Shown in pieces: positions 47,262-56,826 of a stretch of 64,000 bases of DNA (within the stretch, counting starts at the first letter, position 1; each line of letters begins with the position of its first letter). Under the pieces are notes generated by a model that had not been told where the DNA came from, searched no databases, and was given only the letters and a program-made list of their open reading frames with translations. Position numbers and translations under genes: made by a program. Origin of the DNA: Deltaproteobacteria bacterium (lineage in GTDB: Bacteria; Myxococcota_C; UBA6777); assembly GCA_002731275.1 (NCBI GenBank), contig PCBK01000124.1, forward strand, positions 1 through 64,000, written 5' to 3'.

Positions 47262-48701
47262 ATGGTTATGAATACCGAACGTATCTCAGATCCAATTCGC
47301 ACACTTCAGCAAACGACAGAAACGCTCTCCGAGACAATCCTTGAAGGCGGAGATGAAAGACTTCACCTGCTCTCCAATGGTCTGAACAAGTACAATGTGA
47401 ATCCCGTTCAGTTTCAAGGTATCTTGAATCGCGGCTCTTGTACATGCTCTCCCTTTACACCAGATGGATATGCTGTCGCGCTCGATCTCTTGAGAGACAT
47501 AACCCCCGCGACATTTCCCAAGTTCCATCACGAACACACACAAAGGCTCAAAGAGTTACTCAACTTCGAAGGTGAAGATCGCTTTGACGTGTTCTTCGCA
47601 CCTTCAGGGAGCGATCTTTGCTACTATCCTTTGTTGTTCTCACAGATGATCAATCCAGGCAAAAAGATCGTCAATCTCGTCACCTGCCCCGAAGAGCTCG
47701 GCTCAGGGTCGACCCTCGCGATGAATGGTCAATACTACTTTCAGACCAATCAGATCGGAAAGACCTTCGAGAAAGGTGCCCACCTGACGAAGACGCTGGA
47801 CATCTCCCGCAAAGACTTCCCTGCACGTGGTGATATGGGGCGGATCATCAATCATCAAGCCAACATTTTGGAGACCATCCAAGAGCTAGGGCCCGATTAC
47901 TCGATCATCGCCAACCTCGTGATCGGGAGCAAGTCAGGGATCGAAAACAACACCCGCGTGATCTCTCAAGTCCCCGAGAGCGTCATGTGGACTGTCGATC
48001 TTTGCCAATTCCGGGCATCACGTCTGCTCGTCAATGGTCTCCTCGGACAGAATTGCATGGTCTTGATCACAGGATCGAAGTTCTACCAAGCACCACCATT
48101 TTGCGGTGCGCTGCTCGTCCCACGCACGATCACCAATCGATTTAAATATGTCGATCCCGATCTGCTCGCACCTTTCCACGACATCTTCACAAAGTACGAC
48201 TTCCCTGTAGAGCTGCGCGATAAATTTGTCGGGTTTCCAGAGAAGCAAAATGTCGGTTTGATGTTGCGTTGGGAGGCTGCCCTCAATGAGATGGAGAAGT
48301 TCGATAACCTGTGCTCATTTGAGGTCCACTCGACCTGCTCGGACTGGAACGATTTTGTGCGCGGTGAGATCAAAGACAGCCCACAATTGGAGCTGATGCC
48401 TGATCAGGAGCTGACAAGCCCCACGATCATCTCCTTCCGCGTCAAAAATCGCCGCGGTGAGTATCTCTCCTACGAACAATTACGTGATCTCTACCAGACC
48501 ATCTGCTCGACAGAGCATGAAGGCTTCTCCAACGCCACAAAGGTGTTATTTGGACAGCCCGTGCGTTATGGTGAGAAGTCCTTCATTCGCCTCGCGATTG
48601 GCTCTCACAATATTCGCCAATTTGTCGAACAGGACGTCTCATTCGAAGATGATCGACGCATCGTCGAGATCATCAACGAGTTTGCGAGAGATTACCGTTG
48701 A
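47262..48701 (+). CDS. Putative PLP-dependent enzyme, fold-type I-like (aminotransferase/lyase of unknown substrate)
   Basis: FDVFFAPSGSDLCYYPLLFSQM (phosphate-binding-like loop), VMWTVDLCQFRASRL, ITGSKFYQAPPFCGALLVP (candidate Schiff-base Lys). Start trimmed to ATG 47262. Confidence 0.6.
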   Translation: MVMNTERISDPIRTLQQTTETLSETILEGGDERLHLLSNGLNKYNVNPVQFQGILNRGSCTCSPFTPDGYAVALDLLRDITPATFPKFHHEHTQRLKELLNFEGEDRFDVFFAPSGSDLCYYPLLFSQMINPGKKIVNLVTCPEELGSGSTLAMNGQYYFQTNQIGKTFEKGAHLTKTLDISRKDFPARGDMGRIINHQANILETIQELGPDYSIIANLVIGSKSGIENNTRVISQVPESVMWTVDLCQFRASRLLVNGLLGQNCMVLITGSKFYQAPPFCGALLVPRTITNRFKYVDPDLLAPFHDIFTKYDFPVELRDKFVGFPEKQNVGLMLRWEAALNEMEKFDNLCSFEVHSTCSDWNDFVRGEIKDSPQLELMPDQELTSPTIISFRVKNRRGEYLSYEQLRDLYQTICSTEHEGFSNATKVLFGQPVRYGEKSFIRLAIGSHNIRQFVEQDVSFEDDRRIVEIINEFARDYR

Positions 48702-49966
48702 AGTGCATCCAACCACAGCACTGCACCAAAGTCTTCCACACTGCACGTTCCAAACAGCTCATCGATGACGAAGATACGACGTTGATCCTCCTGGACTTCG
48801 ATGTCCTGGAGGATCGTGTGCGACGACTTCAAGAGCACTTTCCACCTGGAACACTCCACGCAGTCGCTGTCAAAACCAACCCCCTTGCTGCTGTCCTTCG
48901 CTATCTCGCCCAGCTCGGTACTGGGCTGGAGGCCGCATCCCTCGCTGAGGTGATGATGGCTGGTCGTGCGCTCGGTCGAGATGACCACATCGTGTTTGAC
49001 TCTCCTGCCAAAACGGCGACAGATGTCGCCTATCTCACAGACCATCAGCCCGGCTGCTACATCAACGTCGATAATCTCGATGAGTTAGCGCTGTATCCCC
49101 AAAAGAACTCTCCCTTCCCGCTTGGGCTGCGTGTGAATCCTCTGATCCAAACGGATTCTCCCGACTACCTGAGTGTCGCAGGGAAAGCCTCGAAGTTCGG
49201 TGTCTCCTTCGAGTACCGTAAACAGATCATCGAAGCTTTCGCAAAGTGGGATGATCTACGTGGACTGCACCTGCATATTGGCTCCTCTTTTCAAGACCTG
49301 AATCCTTCTGTCCGTGCGATTGGGCGTGTCCTCGAACTTGCCGAAGAGATCAACCAGACACTTGGAGAGAAGAAGGTCGAAGTGCTCGATATTGGCGGTG
49401 GGTTTCCAGTCAATTACGGTAAAGGTGAGCCTTACTACGTCGAAGAGTACGCCGCGCTGTTGAAAGAACACCATCCTCAACTGTGGACCGATGCGTACAA
49501 GGTGATCACGGAGTTTGGTCGCTATGTCCACGCCAACGCTGCCTGGGCTGTCTCAAAGGTCGAGTATGTCAAGCCTTTCCCTGGCGGAGAGAACGCAGTG
49601 ATCCACGCAGGGGCCGATATGTTTTTGCGTGAGAGCTACCAGCCTGGAGATTGGCACCACGATCTTTATGTCATGGACGCCGAAGGACAGCTCAAGTCCG
49701 ATGTGTGCGATACGAAAACGAATATCGCGGGACCACTGTGTTTTGGGGGCGACTTTTTGGATCGCGGACGAGCGCTTCCACCTGTCTCGCCTGGAGATTG
49801 GTTGATGATCGCTGACGTCGGTGCGAACACATTCTCCCTGTGGTCACGTCATTGTAGCCGTCCCTTCCCGAAGGTCTTAGGGTTCTCCTCTGCGACAGGT
49901 GGAGAGGACGTGCGGATCATCAAAGAGCGCGAGTCATACGAGATGTTAACGCGTTTCTGGGGATGA
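48698..49966 (+). CDS. Fold-type III PLP-dependent decarboxylase (Orn/DAP decarboxylase-like)
   Basis: LHAVAVKTNPLAAVLRYLAQLGTGLEAASLAEVMMAGRAL, GLHLHIGSSFQDL, VEVLDIGGGFPVNYG and the C-terminal LMIADVGANTFSLWSRHCSRPFPKVLGF. TTG start overlapping the upstream TGA. Confidence 0.85.
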   Translation: MKCIQPQHCTKVFHTARSKQLIDDEDTTLILLDFDVLEDRVRRLQEHFPPGTLHAVAVKTNPLAAVLRYLAQLGTGLEAASLAEVMMAGRALGRDDHIVFDSPAKTATDVAYLTDHQPGCYINVDNLDELALYPQKNSPFPLGLRVNPLIQTDSPDYLSVAGKASKFGVSFEYRKQIIEAFAKWDDLRGLHLHIGSSFQDLNPSVRAIGRVLELAEEINQTLGEKKVEVLDIGGGFPVNYGKGEPYYVEEYAALLKEHHPQLWTDAYKVITEFGRYVHANAAWAVSKVEYVKPFPGGENAVIHAGADMFLRESYQPGDWHHDLYVMDAEGQLKSDVCDTKTNIAGPLCFGGDFLDRGRALPPVSPGDWLMIADVGANTFSLWSRHCSRPFPKVLGFSSATGGEDVRIIKERESYEMLTRFWG

Positions 49967-50064
49967 GGTGTTTGGGGATTTGCGATGGCCAGAAAAGTTG
50001 GTATATAGACCGTTTGAGAACCGCAAAGACCAAAAGTTGATCGAGCAAAATAGGAGTCAATGAT

Positions 50065-50418
50065 ATGAGTATCACACGAATGGAAACGACCGAGCGTATG
50101 AGCCGGATCGTGATGCACAATGGGACCATTTATCTGTGTGGACAGGTCGCAGAAGACGCCACAAAAGACATCCAGGAGCAGACGCGCTCGATGTTATCTC
50201 GTGTGGATGGTCTGTTGGCCAAAGCGGGCTCCGATCGTGAACACATCCTGTCCGCGACGATCTATCTCCGAGATATGAAGGATTTTGCAGCGATGAATGA
50301 GATCTGGGATGCCTGGGTTCCCTCTGGTCACGCTCCCGCACGTGCTTGTGTCGAGGCGCGGATGGCACGTCAAGAACTGCTCGTCGAGATCTCCGTCGTC
50401 GCAGCCGTAAAGTCGTAG
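50065..50418 (+). CDS. RidA/YjgF family protein
   Basis: [98 protein letters not shown]. Confidence 0.93.
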   Translation: MSITRMETTERMSRIVMHNGTIYLCGQVAEDATKDIQEQTRSMLSRVDGLLAKAGSDREHILSATIYLRDMKDFAAMNEIWDAWVPSGHAPARACVEARMARQELLVEISVVAAVKS

Positions 50419-50439
50419 ACCTTCTTCGTTTGGTGGTCC

Positions 50440-52551
50440 TCAGTTCGATGTGGGTGGACTCCACGCACATCGGAACCCCACGTCCTCTCGCCTCACTCTG
50501 CTCTTCTCTTTAAATCGCATATAGCTACGAAGTTTCCAGCGTTTTCGTGTCTTCCACGAGCCTCCTTTGAGCACGTGGTAGAGGCAACCTGTTTGTTTGG
50601 GTTGTAACGTGAATGGCTTTGTGTAGGCTTTGTAGTCATAGCAATCAGCGACCCATTCGGCGACATTACCAGCCATATCGTAGACTCCGAAGGGGCTCTT
50701 GCCACGGCTACGTTTACCCTCTCCAACTCTTCGTGTCCCTCGACCACAAAGCGAGAAGTGTGCTCTTGCACAACTCACGACAGTCTCTTGCCAGGGGTAC
50801 AGTTCCCCATTGCTCCCTCGGGCCGCTTTTTCCCACTCTGCCTCTGTGGGCAGCCGCTTACCTGCCCACTTACAAAAAGCTTTTGCATCGTGCCAAGTTG
50901 TGTGTGTGATGGGTTTGTCGCCTCTTAACTTCTTGGAGATGTCCACTTTCACAAAGAGCACCTTGCCGAATGTGTGTCGACACGCACCTGCGCGTACACA
51001 TTGTCTGTACGCTGCGGCGTTGACTTCGAAGGTGTCGATCCAAAAAGCCGGCAGCGTGATATTTTGATTTGGCGCGTAATCTGGTCCCCACTTCTTACGT
51101 TTTTGGTATCCGCGAACAAAGGGTCCTTTGGGGACAAAGCTCATCACGCCGCCTTTGGTGGGAGGTGTCTTTGTCTGTTTCGGAGTGCGTCTCTCTGTCG
51201 GCGCTTGTCCATCCGGCGGTCGTTGGACAGGGGGTCTTCTGGTCTCGACGGGAGGATTCGCGGCGGCAGGGAGACGTGGAGGAACAAATGTTTGGCGTGG
51301 TTGTGTGTTGGGTTGTTTTGTGGGACGAGTTGGCGCGACTTTGCGCGGAGGGAGTGCGCTCTTTTTTGTCACACGTCTGGGAGCGGAGGGGCTGGTTTGG
51401 GTACTTGGTGTATTTGGGTGGACAGGTGTTTTTTGTGTTGTCTTGCGTCCTGTGAAGATCATGATGAGGCCAACAAGACACAGTGTGAAGACTGAGCCGA
51501 GGATGGCGTATATAACGGGAGAGAGTTGACGTTTGGGAGGGGGCTGTGGAGGGGCGCTTGTTGTCGGAGGCGCTGCGTTCTGATTGACCGGGGGGAGGAG
51601 TGGTTCACTCCGATCGAGCTCACCTGTCGGAGGAAAGGACGTGGCAGCGGAGGTCGCCAACTCAGCGAACGCCTTGGTTTGTTTATGTGTGTTGATGCCT
51701 GCGGTGTGGGCGGCTTGTTGTAGGGCTTCGATAAACGCCTTACAATGTTCGAAGCGATCGGCTGGCCGCTTGGCGAGGCTCTTCATGATGACTTGCTCGA
51801 TCGCCTCGGGGATGTCGACGCCACGTGTTGTAAGTGCTGGGGGAGGGTCCTGGATCTGGCGTCTGAGGATCTCGTGAAGGGAGAGCTGTTCGTCGGGGTC
51901 TTCGAAGGGGGTCGAATTTGTGAGCGCTTCGTACATTGTGATCCCGACGCCGTAGATGTCGAGTCGATGATCGATATCCCTGTTGATGATCTGTTCAGGT
52001 GCCATGTAATAGGGGGTACCGAGGACGAGGCCTGTTTTGGTCTGTTTGGGTTCGTAGATGGCTTTAGCGATTCCAAAATCAGCGACCTTCACCTGTTTGT
52101 TTTTGGTGACCATGATATTGGCGGGCTTGATGTCTCTGTGGAGGACTTCTTTGCTGTGTGCGTGTGAGAGCGCTTCGAGCAATTGGATCGTCAGTGGGAT
52201 GAGCTCGTCGAGGGAGATATGTGGTGTCGAAGAAGACGTTCGGATCAGCTCTTCAAGGTCGACGCCTTCGATGTACTCCATGATAATGAAGAAGACGCCA
52301 TCTTCTTCGATCACGGCGCGAATACCGATGATGTGTTCGTGCATCATCTGGGCCTGGATACGTGCCTCCCGTAGAAATCGTTCGACGTCATTGAGGCCAC
52401 CTTCATCTGGGGTCTTCAGTCGTTTGATCGCGATAGGAAGGTTGAGCAGGACGTCTTTGCCTTTGTAGACGATGGCGGGACCACCTTCGCCGAGCTCGGA
52501 CTCGATCAGGTAGTTGTGGCCGATGGTTTTGCCGATCCAGGGAGAGGACAT
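50440..52551 (-). CDS. Ser/Thr protein kinase with TM helix and C-terminal FGE-sulfatase (SUMF1-like) domain
   Basis: Kinase: VLHRDIKPANIMVTKNKQVKVADFGIAKA...GTPYYMAPEQ. TM: VIYAILGSVFTLCLVGLIMIFTG. FGE: WHDAKAFCKWAGKRLPTEAEWEKAARG...PFGVYDMAGNVAEWVADCYD...VLKGGSW...DVGFRCAW. Confidence 0.93.
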   Translation of the reverse strand: MSSPWIGKTIGHNYLIESELGEGGPAIVYKGKDVLLNLPIAIKRLKTPDEGGLNDVERFLREARIQAQMMHEHIIGIRAVIEEDGVFFIIMEYIEGVDLEELIRTSSSTPHISLDELIPLTIQLLEALSHAHSKEVLHRDIKPANIMVTKNKQVKVADFGIAKAIYEPKQTKTGLVLGTPYYMAPEQIINRDIDHRLDIYGVGITMYEALTNSTPFEDPDEQLSLHEILRRQIQDPPPALTTRGVDIPEAIEQVIMKSLAKRPADRFEHCKAFIEALQQAAHTAGINTHKQTKAFAELATSAATSFPPTGELDRSEPLLPPVNQNAAPPTTSAPPQPPPKRQLSPVIYAILGSVFTLCLVGLIMIFTGRKTTQKTPVHPNTPSTQTSPSAPRRVTKKSALPPRKVAPTRPTKQPNTQPRQTFVPPRLPAAANPPVETRRPPVQRPPDGQAPTERRTPKQTKTPPTKGGVMSFVPKGPFVRGYQKRKKWGPDYAPNQNITLPAFWIDTFEVNAAAYRQCVRAGACRHTFGKVLFVKVDISKKLRGDKPITHTTWHDAKAFCKWAGKRLPTEAEWEKAARGSNGELYPWQETVVSCARAHFSLCGRGTRRVGEGKRSRGKSPFGVYDMAGNVAEWVADCYDYKAYTKPFTLQPKQTGCLYHVLKGGSWKTRKRWKLRSYMRFKEKSRVRREDVGFRCAWSPPTSN

Positions 52552-52630
52552 GGAATGCTTACCTCACATGATGTAGGAGAATCCGTTAAAGAGGAGATTC
52601 TACACACCGCGTGGGTAGGGTCAAGGCGTA

Positions 52631-53494
52631 TCATGCTGGCAAAGGTGGGAGAGTGAAGGTGGTGGGGAGGAATGCTTCGCTCTGCTCCCAACAACGCAAG
52701 CGCGCCTCCTGTTGGCTCGCTGCCTCGTTGAATGGCGTCTGTTTGCGCAGGTCAAAGTACGCACCGCTGATATCTTTGATTTCATCTGAAGTTGCCAGCC
52801 ACACGGGTGCATCAGCCCCTTTCTGTGGTGACTTCCAAAAGAGTTTGAGGAAGGACACGAACTTGCTCACGAGGTCATTGGTGATCCCCAGTCCGGTCCG
52901 TATGACGCCTGGGTGAACGGCGTTGATGGTGATTCCACTGCCTTCGAGTCTTTTGGCGCACTCAATGGTGAAGAGGATGTTGCACAATTTGCTGTCTGCG
53001 TAGGTGCGCATTCGGTGAAAATCTTTGCCGTATGGTGTCCTCTCAGGGTCGTATGTGCCGAAGACATACAGCCCGGCGTTGACATTGACGATCCTCGCGT
53101 CTGTCGCTTGTTGGAGCTGCGGGATGAGCCATCTCGTCAACAAGAAGGGAGCGAGATGATTGACCATATACGTCCACTCCAGTCCATCTTCGGTTTGTTT
53201 GTGTGAGGTCATCCACACACCGGCGTTGTTGATCAGGCATTGGATTGTCGGATATTGTGTGGAGAGTGTCTGCGCGAGTGTGTGCACCTCCTCGATACTG
53301 TCGAGTCTTCCTTGTACGAAATCGATCTGTTGGTGTCCTGTCTGCTCGCGCAGTTCTTCACACGCGATGCGTCCCTTTTTGGGGTCTCGGCTGACGATGA
53401 CGACGTGTTTTTGCTTTTCGGCGAGGGACTTTGCGATGGCTTTGCCGATCCCTGCGTTGCCACCTGTTACGATATAGGGTGCTTGTGTTGACAT
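52631..53494 (-). CDS. Short-chain dehydrogenase/reductase (retinol dehydrogenase-like)
   Basis: YIVTGGNAGIGKAIAKSLAEKQKHVVIVSRDPKKG...CLINNAGVWMT...YADSKLCNILFTIECAKRL. Start trimmed to ATG 53494. Confidence 0.9.
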   Translation of the reverse strand: MSTQAPYIVTGGNAGIGKAIAKSLAEKQKHVVIVSRDPKKGRIACEELREQTGHQQIDFVQGRLDSIEEVHTLAQTLSTQYPTIQCLINNAGVWMTSHKQTEDGLEWTYMVNHLAPFLLTRWLIPQLQQATDARIVNVNAGLYVFGTYDPERTPYGKDFHRMRTYADSKLCNILFTIECAKRLEGSGITINAVHPGVIRTGLGITNDLVSKFVSFLKLFWKSPQKGADAPVWLATSDEIKDISGAYFDLRKQTPFNEAASQQEARLRCWEQSEAFLPTTFTLPPLPA

Positions 53495-53622
53495 CTTTGG
53501 CTCCTTGTCCTCAAATAAACATCGAAGTGTATGGACAGGATAGCGGTCTCTGTTGAGGTCTGCTATGGCAGGATACGACAGGATCATGACCTTTTGCGCC
53601 AGCCTGTTTGAAGGAGGTGGAT

Positions 53623-54639
53623 GTGGCGACAGTCTCCGGGATCTTAATAGAAGGACTGCTCACGTCGGCAGCATCACGTGGGTGTTCGAGAGAAGCTCTA
53701 TGTAGGGCGATGGGATGGGACATCGACTCTCTTCAGGGGGAGCAACTCGCGCAGCGTTTCCCGATCGAGGACTTTGGGCGACTTTGGCTACAAGTGGTGG
53801 AGCAGAGTGGTGATCCGTCCATCGCATATAAGATCGGAGAGGACATCAGCGTCGGAGAGATGGACATCCTGGGGTATGTGATGTTGAGCAGCCCAACACT
53901 TCAAGATGCGCTGCATTATCTGTTGCGTGCTAAGCGTATTTTGATCGATGATCATTTGATGTTTGTACCTGATGGTGATGAGCTCGCGATCTTGTATCTC
54001 CTCGCAGAGCCTACGCTACCTGGCGGCAGATATGTCCATGAGCACGCTTGTGCAGCGTTGATTCGGACCTGTCAGTGGCTCACTCGTACAGATATTTTGC
54101 CGACGCGAATTTGGACGACGTATCATGCATTCCCCGCTCATGAGGATTTTGCGGAGACTTTTGGGGTCCGTATCACGACAGGGCAGCGTTGGAACGCCTG
54201 CTATTACAGGGTCGAAGATCTCACGTTGCCGTTAGTGGGCGCAAATGAAAACATTCACGCGCTCCATGTTGAGGCGCTTGAGAAGCAATTGGAGCAATTG
54301 CTCACGCCAGTCAGGTGGTCTATGCAGGTCAAGAGTAAGTTAGAGGACGCTTTTTTGAAGGCCGAGACGCCTCAGCTCTCGTGGGTGGCCAATGCGTTGG
54401 GGTGTAGTGAGCGGTCATTACAGCGCTAGCTTCGCGAGGAAGGGGTGGGGTTTCGGACGTTGTTGCAGGGATATCAAAGGCAGAAAGCGAGTGAGCTGCT
54501 GTTACAGACCAATATGTCGACGGAGAAGATCGCATGGAAGCTGGGGTTTTCAGAGGCGAGTGCGTTCTCAAGGGCTTTTCAGCGGTGGACAGGCTGCGCG
54601 CCAGGCGCCTTTCGTCGCGAAGCCGAAGAGCTGTCTTGA
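53623..54639 (+). pseudogene. AraC-family transcriptional regulator interrupted by an in-frame TAG at 54427..54429
   Basis: N-terminal arabinose-binding-like region. HTH start LSWVANALGCSERSLQR, then TAG; the same frame continues LREEGVGFRTLLQGYQRQKASELLLQTNMSTEKIAWKLGFSEASAFSRAFQRWTGCAPGAFRREAEELS* to 54639. GTG 53623 follows SD AAGGAGG. Confidence 0.8.
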
Positions 54640-54655
54640 GCTTTTTTCTTTCCAC

Positions 54656-54919
54656 TCATTTTTTGAAGTAGACTTTTCCCTGGATGATTTTGTTGGCTGG
54701 CTTTCCTCGTATCATCGTTTCTCGGGCAAATTGTTGCTCACAGTTAGGGCAATAGCCGAGAGTGTGTGTGTAATCCTTGAGGATACGCTCTTGGAAACAC
54801 TTCAGCAGGTGGCCTGTCCCGCGCTTTTGGTAGTGGTACAGCAATGTCCTACATTTGGCGCAATAGATCTTGACTGTCTTGATGCTCACGTCGCTCTCTC
54901 CACTCCTGCTCCTTTGCAA
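54656..54919 (-). CDS. Small zinc-ribbon-like protein (87 aa)
   Basis: IYCAKCRTLLYHYQKRGTGHLLKCFQERI...LGYCPNCEQQFARETMIRGKPANKIIQGKVYFKK with two CxxC knuckles. Confidence 0.75.
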   Translation of the reverse strand: MQRSRSGESDVSIKTVKIYCAKCRTLLYHYQKRGTGHLLKCFQERILKDYTHTLGYCPNCEQQFARETMIRGKPANKIIQGKVYFKK

Positions 54920-54988
54920 ATCAACGATATTCTCATATGATACAATTTTTGTTGTGTGCCTTTTCTATTTTGTGTTTGGGAATGGGAT

Positions 54989-56650
54989 ATGTTTTTACGC
55001 CTTCGCTTGTGTTGGTTTTGTTTGTGTCTACTCTGTCTTAGTGCTTGCTTTCCAACGATCCCATCGTACGAATGTGCAGACGATACTGATTGTCTGAATG
55101 GACAACATTGTGTCCAGTCTTTATGTCAGGCACGAGGAGACACAGGCTCCTCGGAACAGACGACGCCAGACAACGCACAAGAGAACATACAACAGCAAGA
55201 ATGGAACGTCGATGGGGGAGAGTCTGCGCACACTGAGCGAAACGTAGAGGCTGGAGGGGATAGAGAGCCTGTCGTTGTAGAAGAGCCTTCCATCCAGGAA
55301 GAGCCTGTTGTTGTGGAAGAGCCTTCCATCCAGGAAGAGCCTGTCGCACCAGAGAAGCCCGTTGTGCCAGAGCCGGAAGTCGAAAAGAACACCTGTCCAA
55401 GGGGACCACAAAAAGAACTCTGCAACAATCTCGATGATGATTGCGACGGGATGATCGATAATAAGCCGATCAATCCGCCTCCTTGTGCCAAGCAGAGTGG
55501 AGAATGTGTTGGTGCGAGAGCTTCAAGGTGTGTTGATGGTGTGTGGCTGCCTTGTAGGGCTGCGGAGTACAAGAAGGTATATTCAAAATACCAAGACGTC
55601 GACGATACGTGCAACAATTTCGATGAAGATTGCGAAGATGGTCCAGATGACGACGCTGTTTTGTGTGTTCGCACATATGTTGGCACTGGAGTATTAGGGA
55701 CGCAGAGTGGGGCACCTGTTGACGCGCAGTTTCATTATCCCGTGGGGATCACAAGAAGACAGAGAGATGGTGTGATCTACGTCGCTGAGTACGGTAGTTC
55801 GACGATCCGTAGGATCTCAAAGGCGCGCTATGTCAGCACAATCGCTGGTGTTCCCAACAAACATTCTTTTCAGGATGGACAAGGGAAGAACGCATGGTTC
55901 AGAAGACCTCTCTATCTCACACTTAACGCCAAAGGAAATGAACTTTACATTTCTGACTATGCCAATCATCGTATCCGTAAACTCGACTTAAACACATTGG
56001 ATGTCAGTACGTTTGTTGGGGATGGTAAAAATGGTCGGACAGATGGCAATGGCACAGGAGCCTCGATCAGCTTCCCGGCGGGGCTGGCTTTTGACAATGT
56101 TGGGAACTTGTATTTTGCTGAGCACCACAGCCACACCATTCGGAAAGTCACACCTAAAAAAGATGTGACACTTTACGCTGGGGGCTTTGGTCGCCTTGGT
56201 CAGACCGTTGGGTCCCTTACACAAGCTCGCTTTGAGCATCCATTGGATGTCAAATTCTTGCGGGGGAAGGGGCTCTACGTCACCTCGTATTACTACGATT
56301 TGGTGCGGAATATCTCTCCCTCTGGTCAGGTCTCTATTCTTGCGGGCTCGTCCAATGGATATAGTGATGGTAAAGGAAAAGCGGCTCGGTTTCACGATCC
56401 CTACAGTATTGCGCTCGACGGTGTCGGAAATATGTATATCGCAGACCGTTTCAATCACTGTATTCGCAAGATGGACACAGCAGGTTATGTGACGACGATT
56501 GCGGGGACTCAGGCGCCTGGTTATCTCAACGGCGCAGCCAAGACTGCGCAGTTCTCCCAACCCGTTGGCCTCGCCTTCGATCCAGTGAAGGGACACCTGT
56601 ACATTTCAGATTATGCCAATCATCGTATCCGCCGAATGAAGGTTCAATAG
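54989..56650 (+). CDS. NHL-repeat lipoprotein with MopE-like Cys motif
   Basis: Lipobox CLSAC. CADDTDCLNGQHCVQSLC and ELCNNLDDDCDGMIDN motifs. C-terminal NHL blades (GLAFDNVGNLYFAEHHSHTIRKVTP; IALDGVGNMYIADRFNHCIRKMD; YISDYANHRIRRMK). Confidence 0.88.
   Translation: MFLRLRLCWFCLCLLCLSACFPTIPSYECADDTDCLNGQHCVQSLCQARGDTGSSEQTTPDNAQENIQQQEWNVDGGESAHTERNVEAGGDREPVVVEEPSIQEEPVVVEEPSIQEEPVAPEKPVVPEPEVEKNTCPRGPQKELCNNLDDDCDGMIDNKPINPPPCAKQSGECVGARASRCVDGVWLPCRAAEYKKVYSKYQDVDDTCNNFDEDCEDGPDDDAVLCVRTYVGTGVLGTQSGAPVDAQFHYPVGITRRQRDGVIYVAEYGSSTIRRISKARYVSTIAGVPNKHSFQDGQGKNAWFRRPLYLTLNAKGNELYISDYANHRIRKLDLNTLDVSTFVGDGKNGRTDGNGTGASISFPAGLAFDNVGNLYFAEHHSHTIRKVTPKKDVTLYAGGFGRLGQTVGSLTQARFEHPLDVKFLRGKGLYVTSYYYDLVRNISPSGQVSILAGSSNGYSDGKGKAARFHDPYSIALDGVGNMYIADRFNHCIRKMDTAGYVTTIAGTQAPGYLNGAAKTAQFSQPVGLAFDPVKGHLYISDYANHRIRRMKVQ
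55268..55341 (+). repeat. 36-bp tandem duplication encoding EEPVVVEEPSIQ
   Basis: GAAGAGCCTTCCATCCAGGAAGAGCCTGT occurs twice; protein EPVVVEEPSIQEEPVVVEEPSIQEEPV. Confidence 0.85.
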
Positions 56651-56826
56651 GAACAGAGGTCACTTACGCTTGGAGAGGGCTGTTGCTTTTCGTATCGTAA
56701 AGAAGCACCTTACGATCACTCCTCAAAAGAATTGATGTTCTTTCGTCTGGTGTTGTGAGAAGATACAGTCAACGTTTGGTTGAGTGATTGTTGGCCTGAG
56801 TGGACCACAGAAAGGAATAATAAGGA

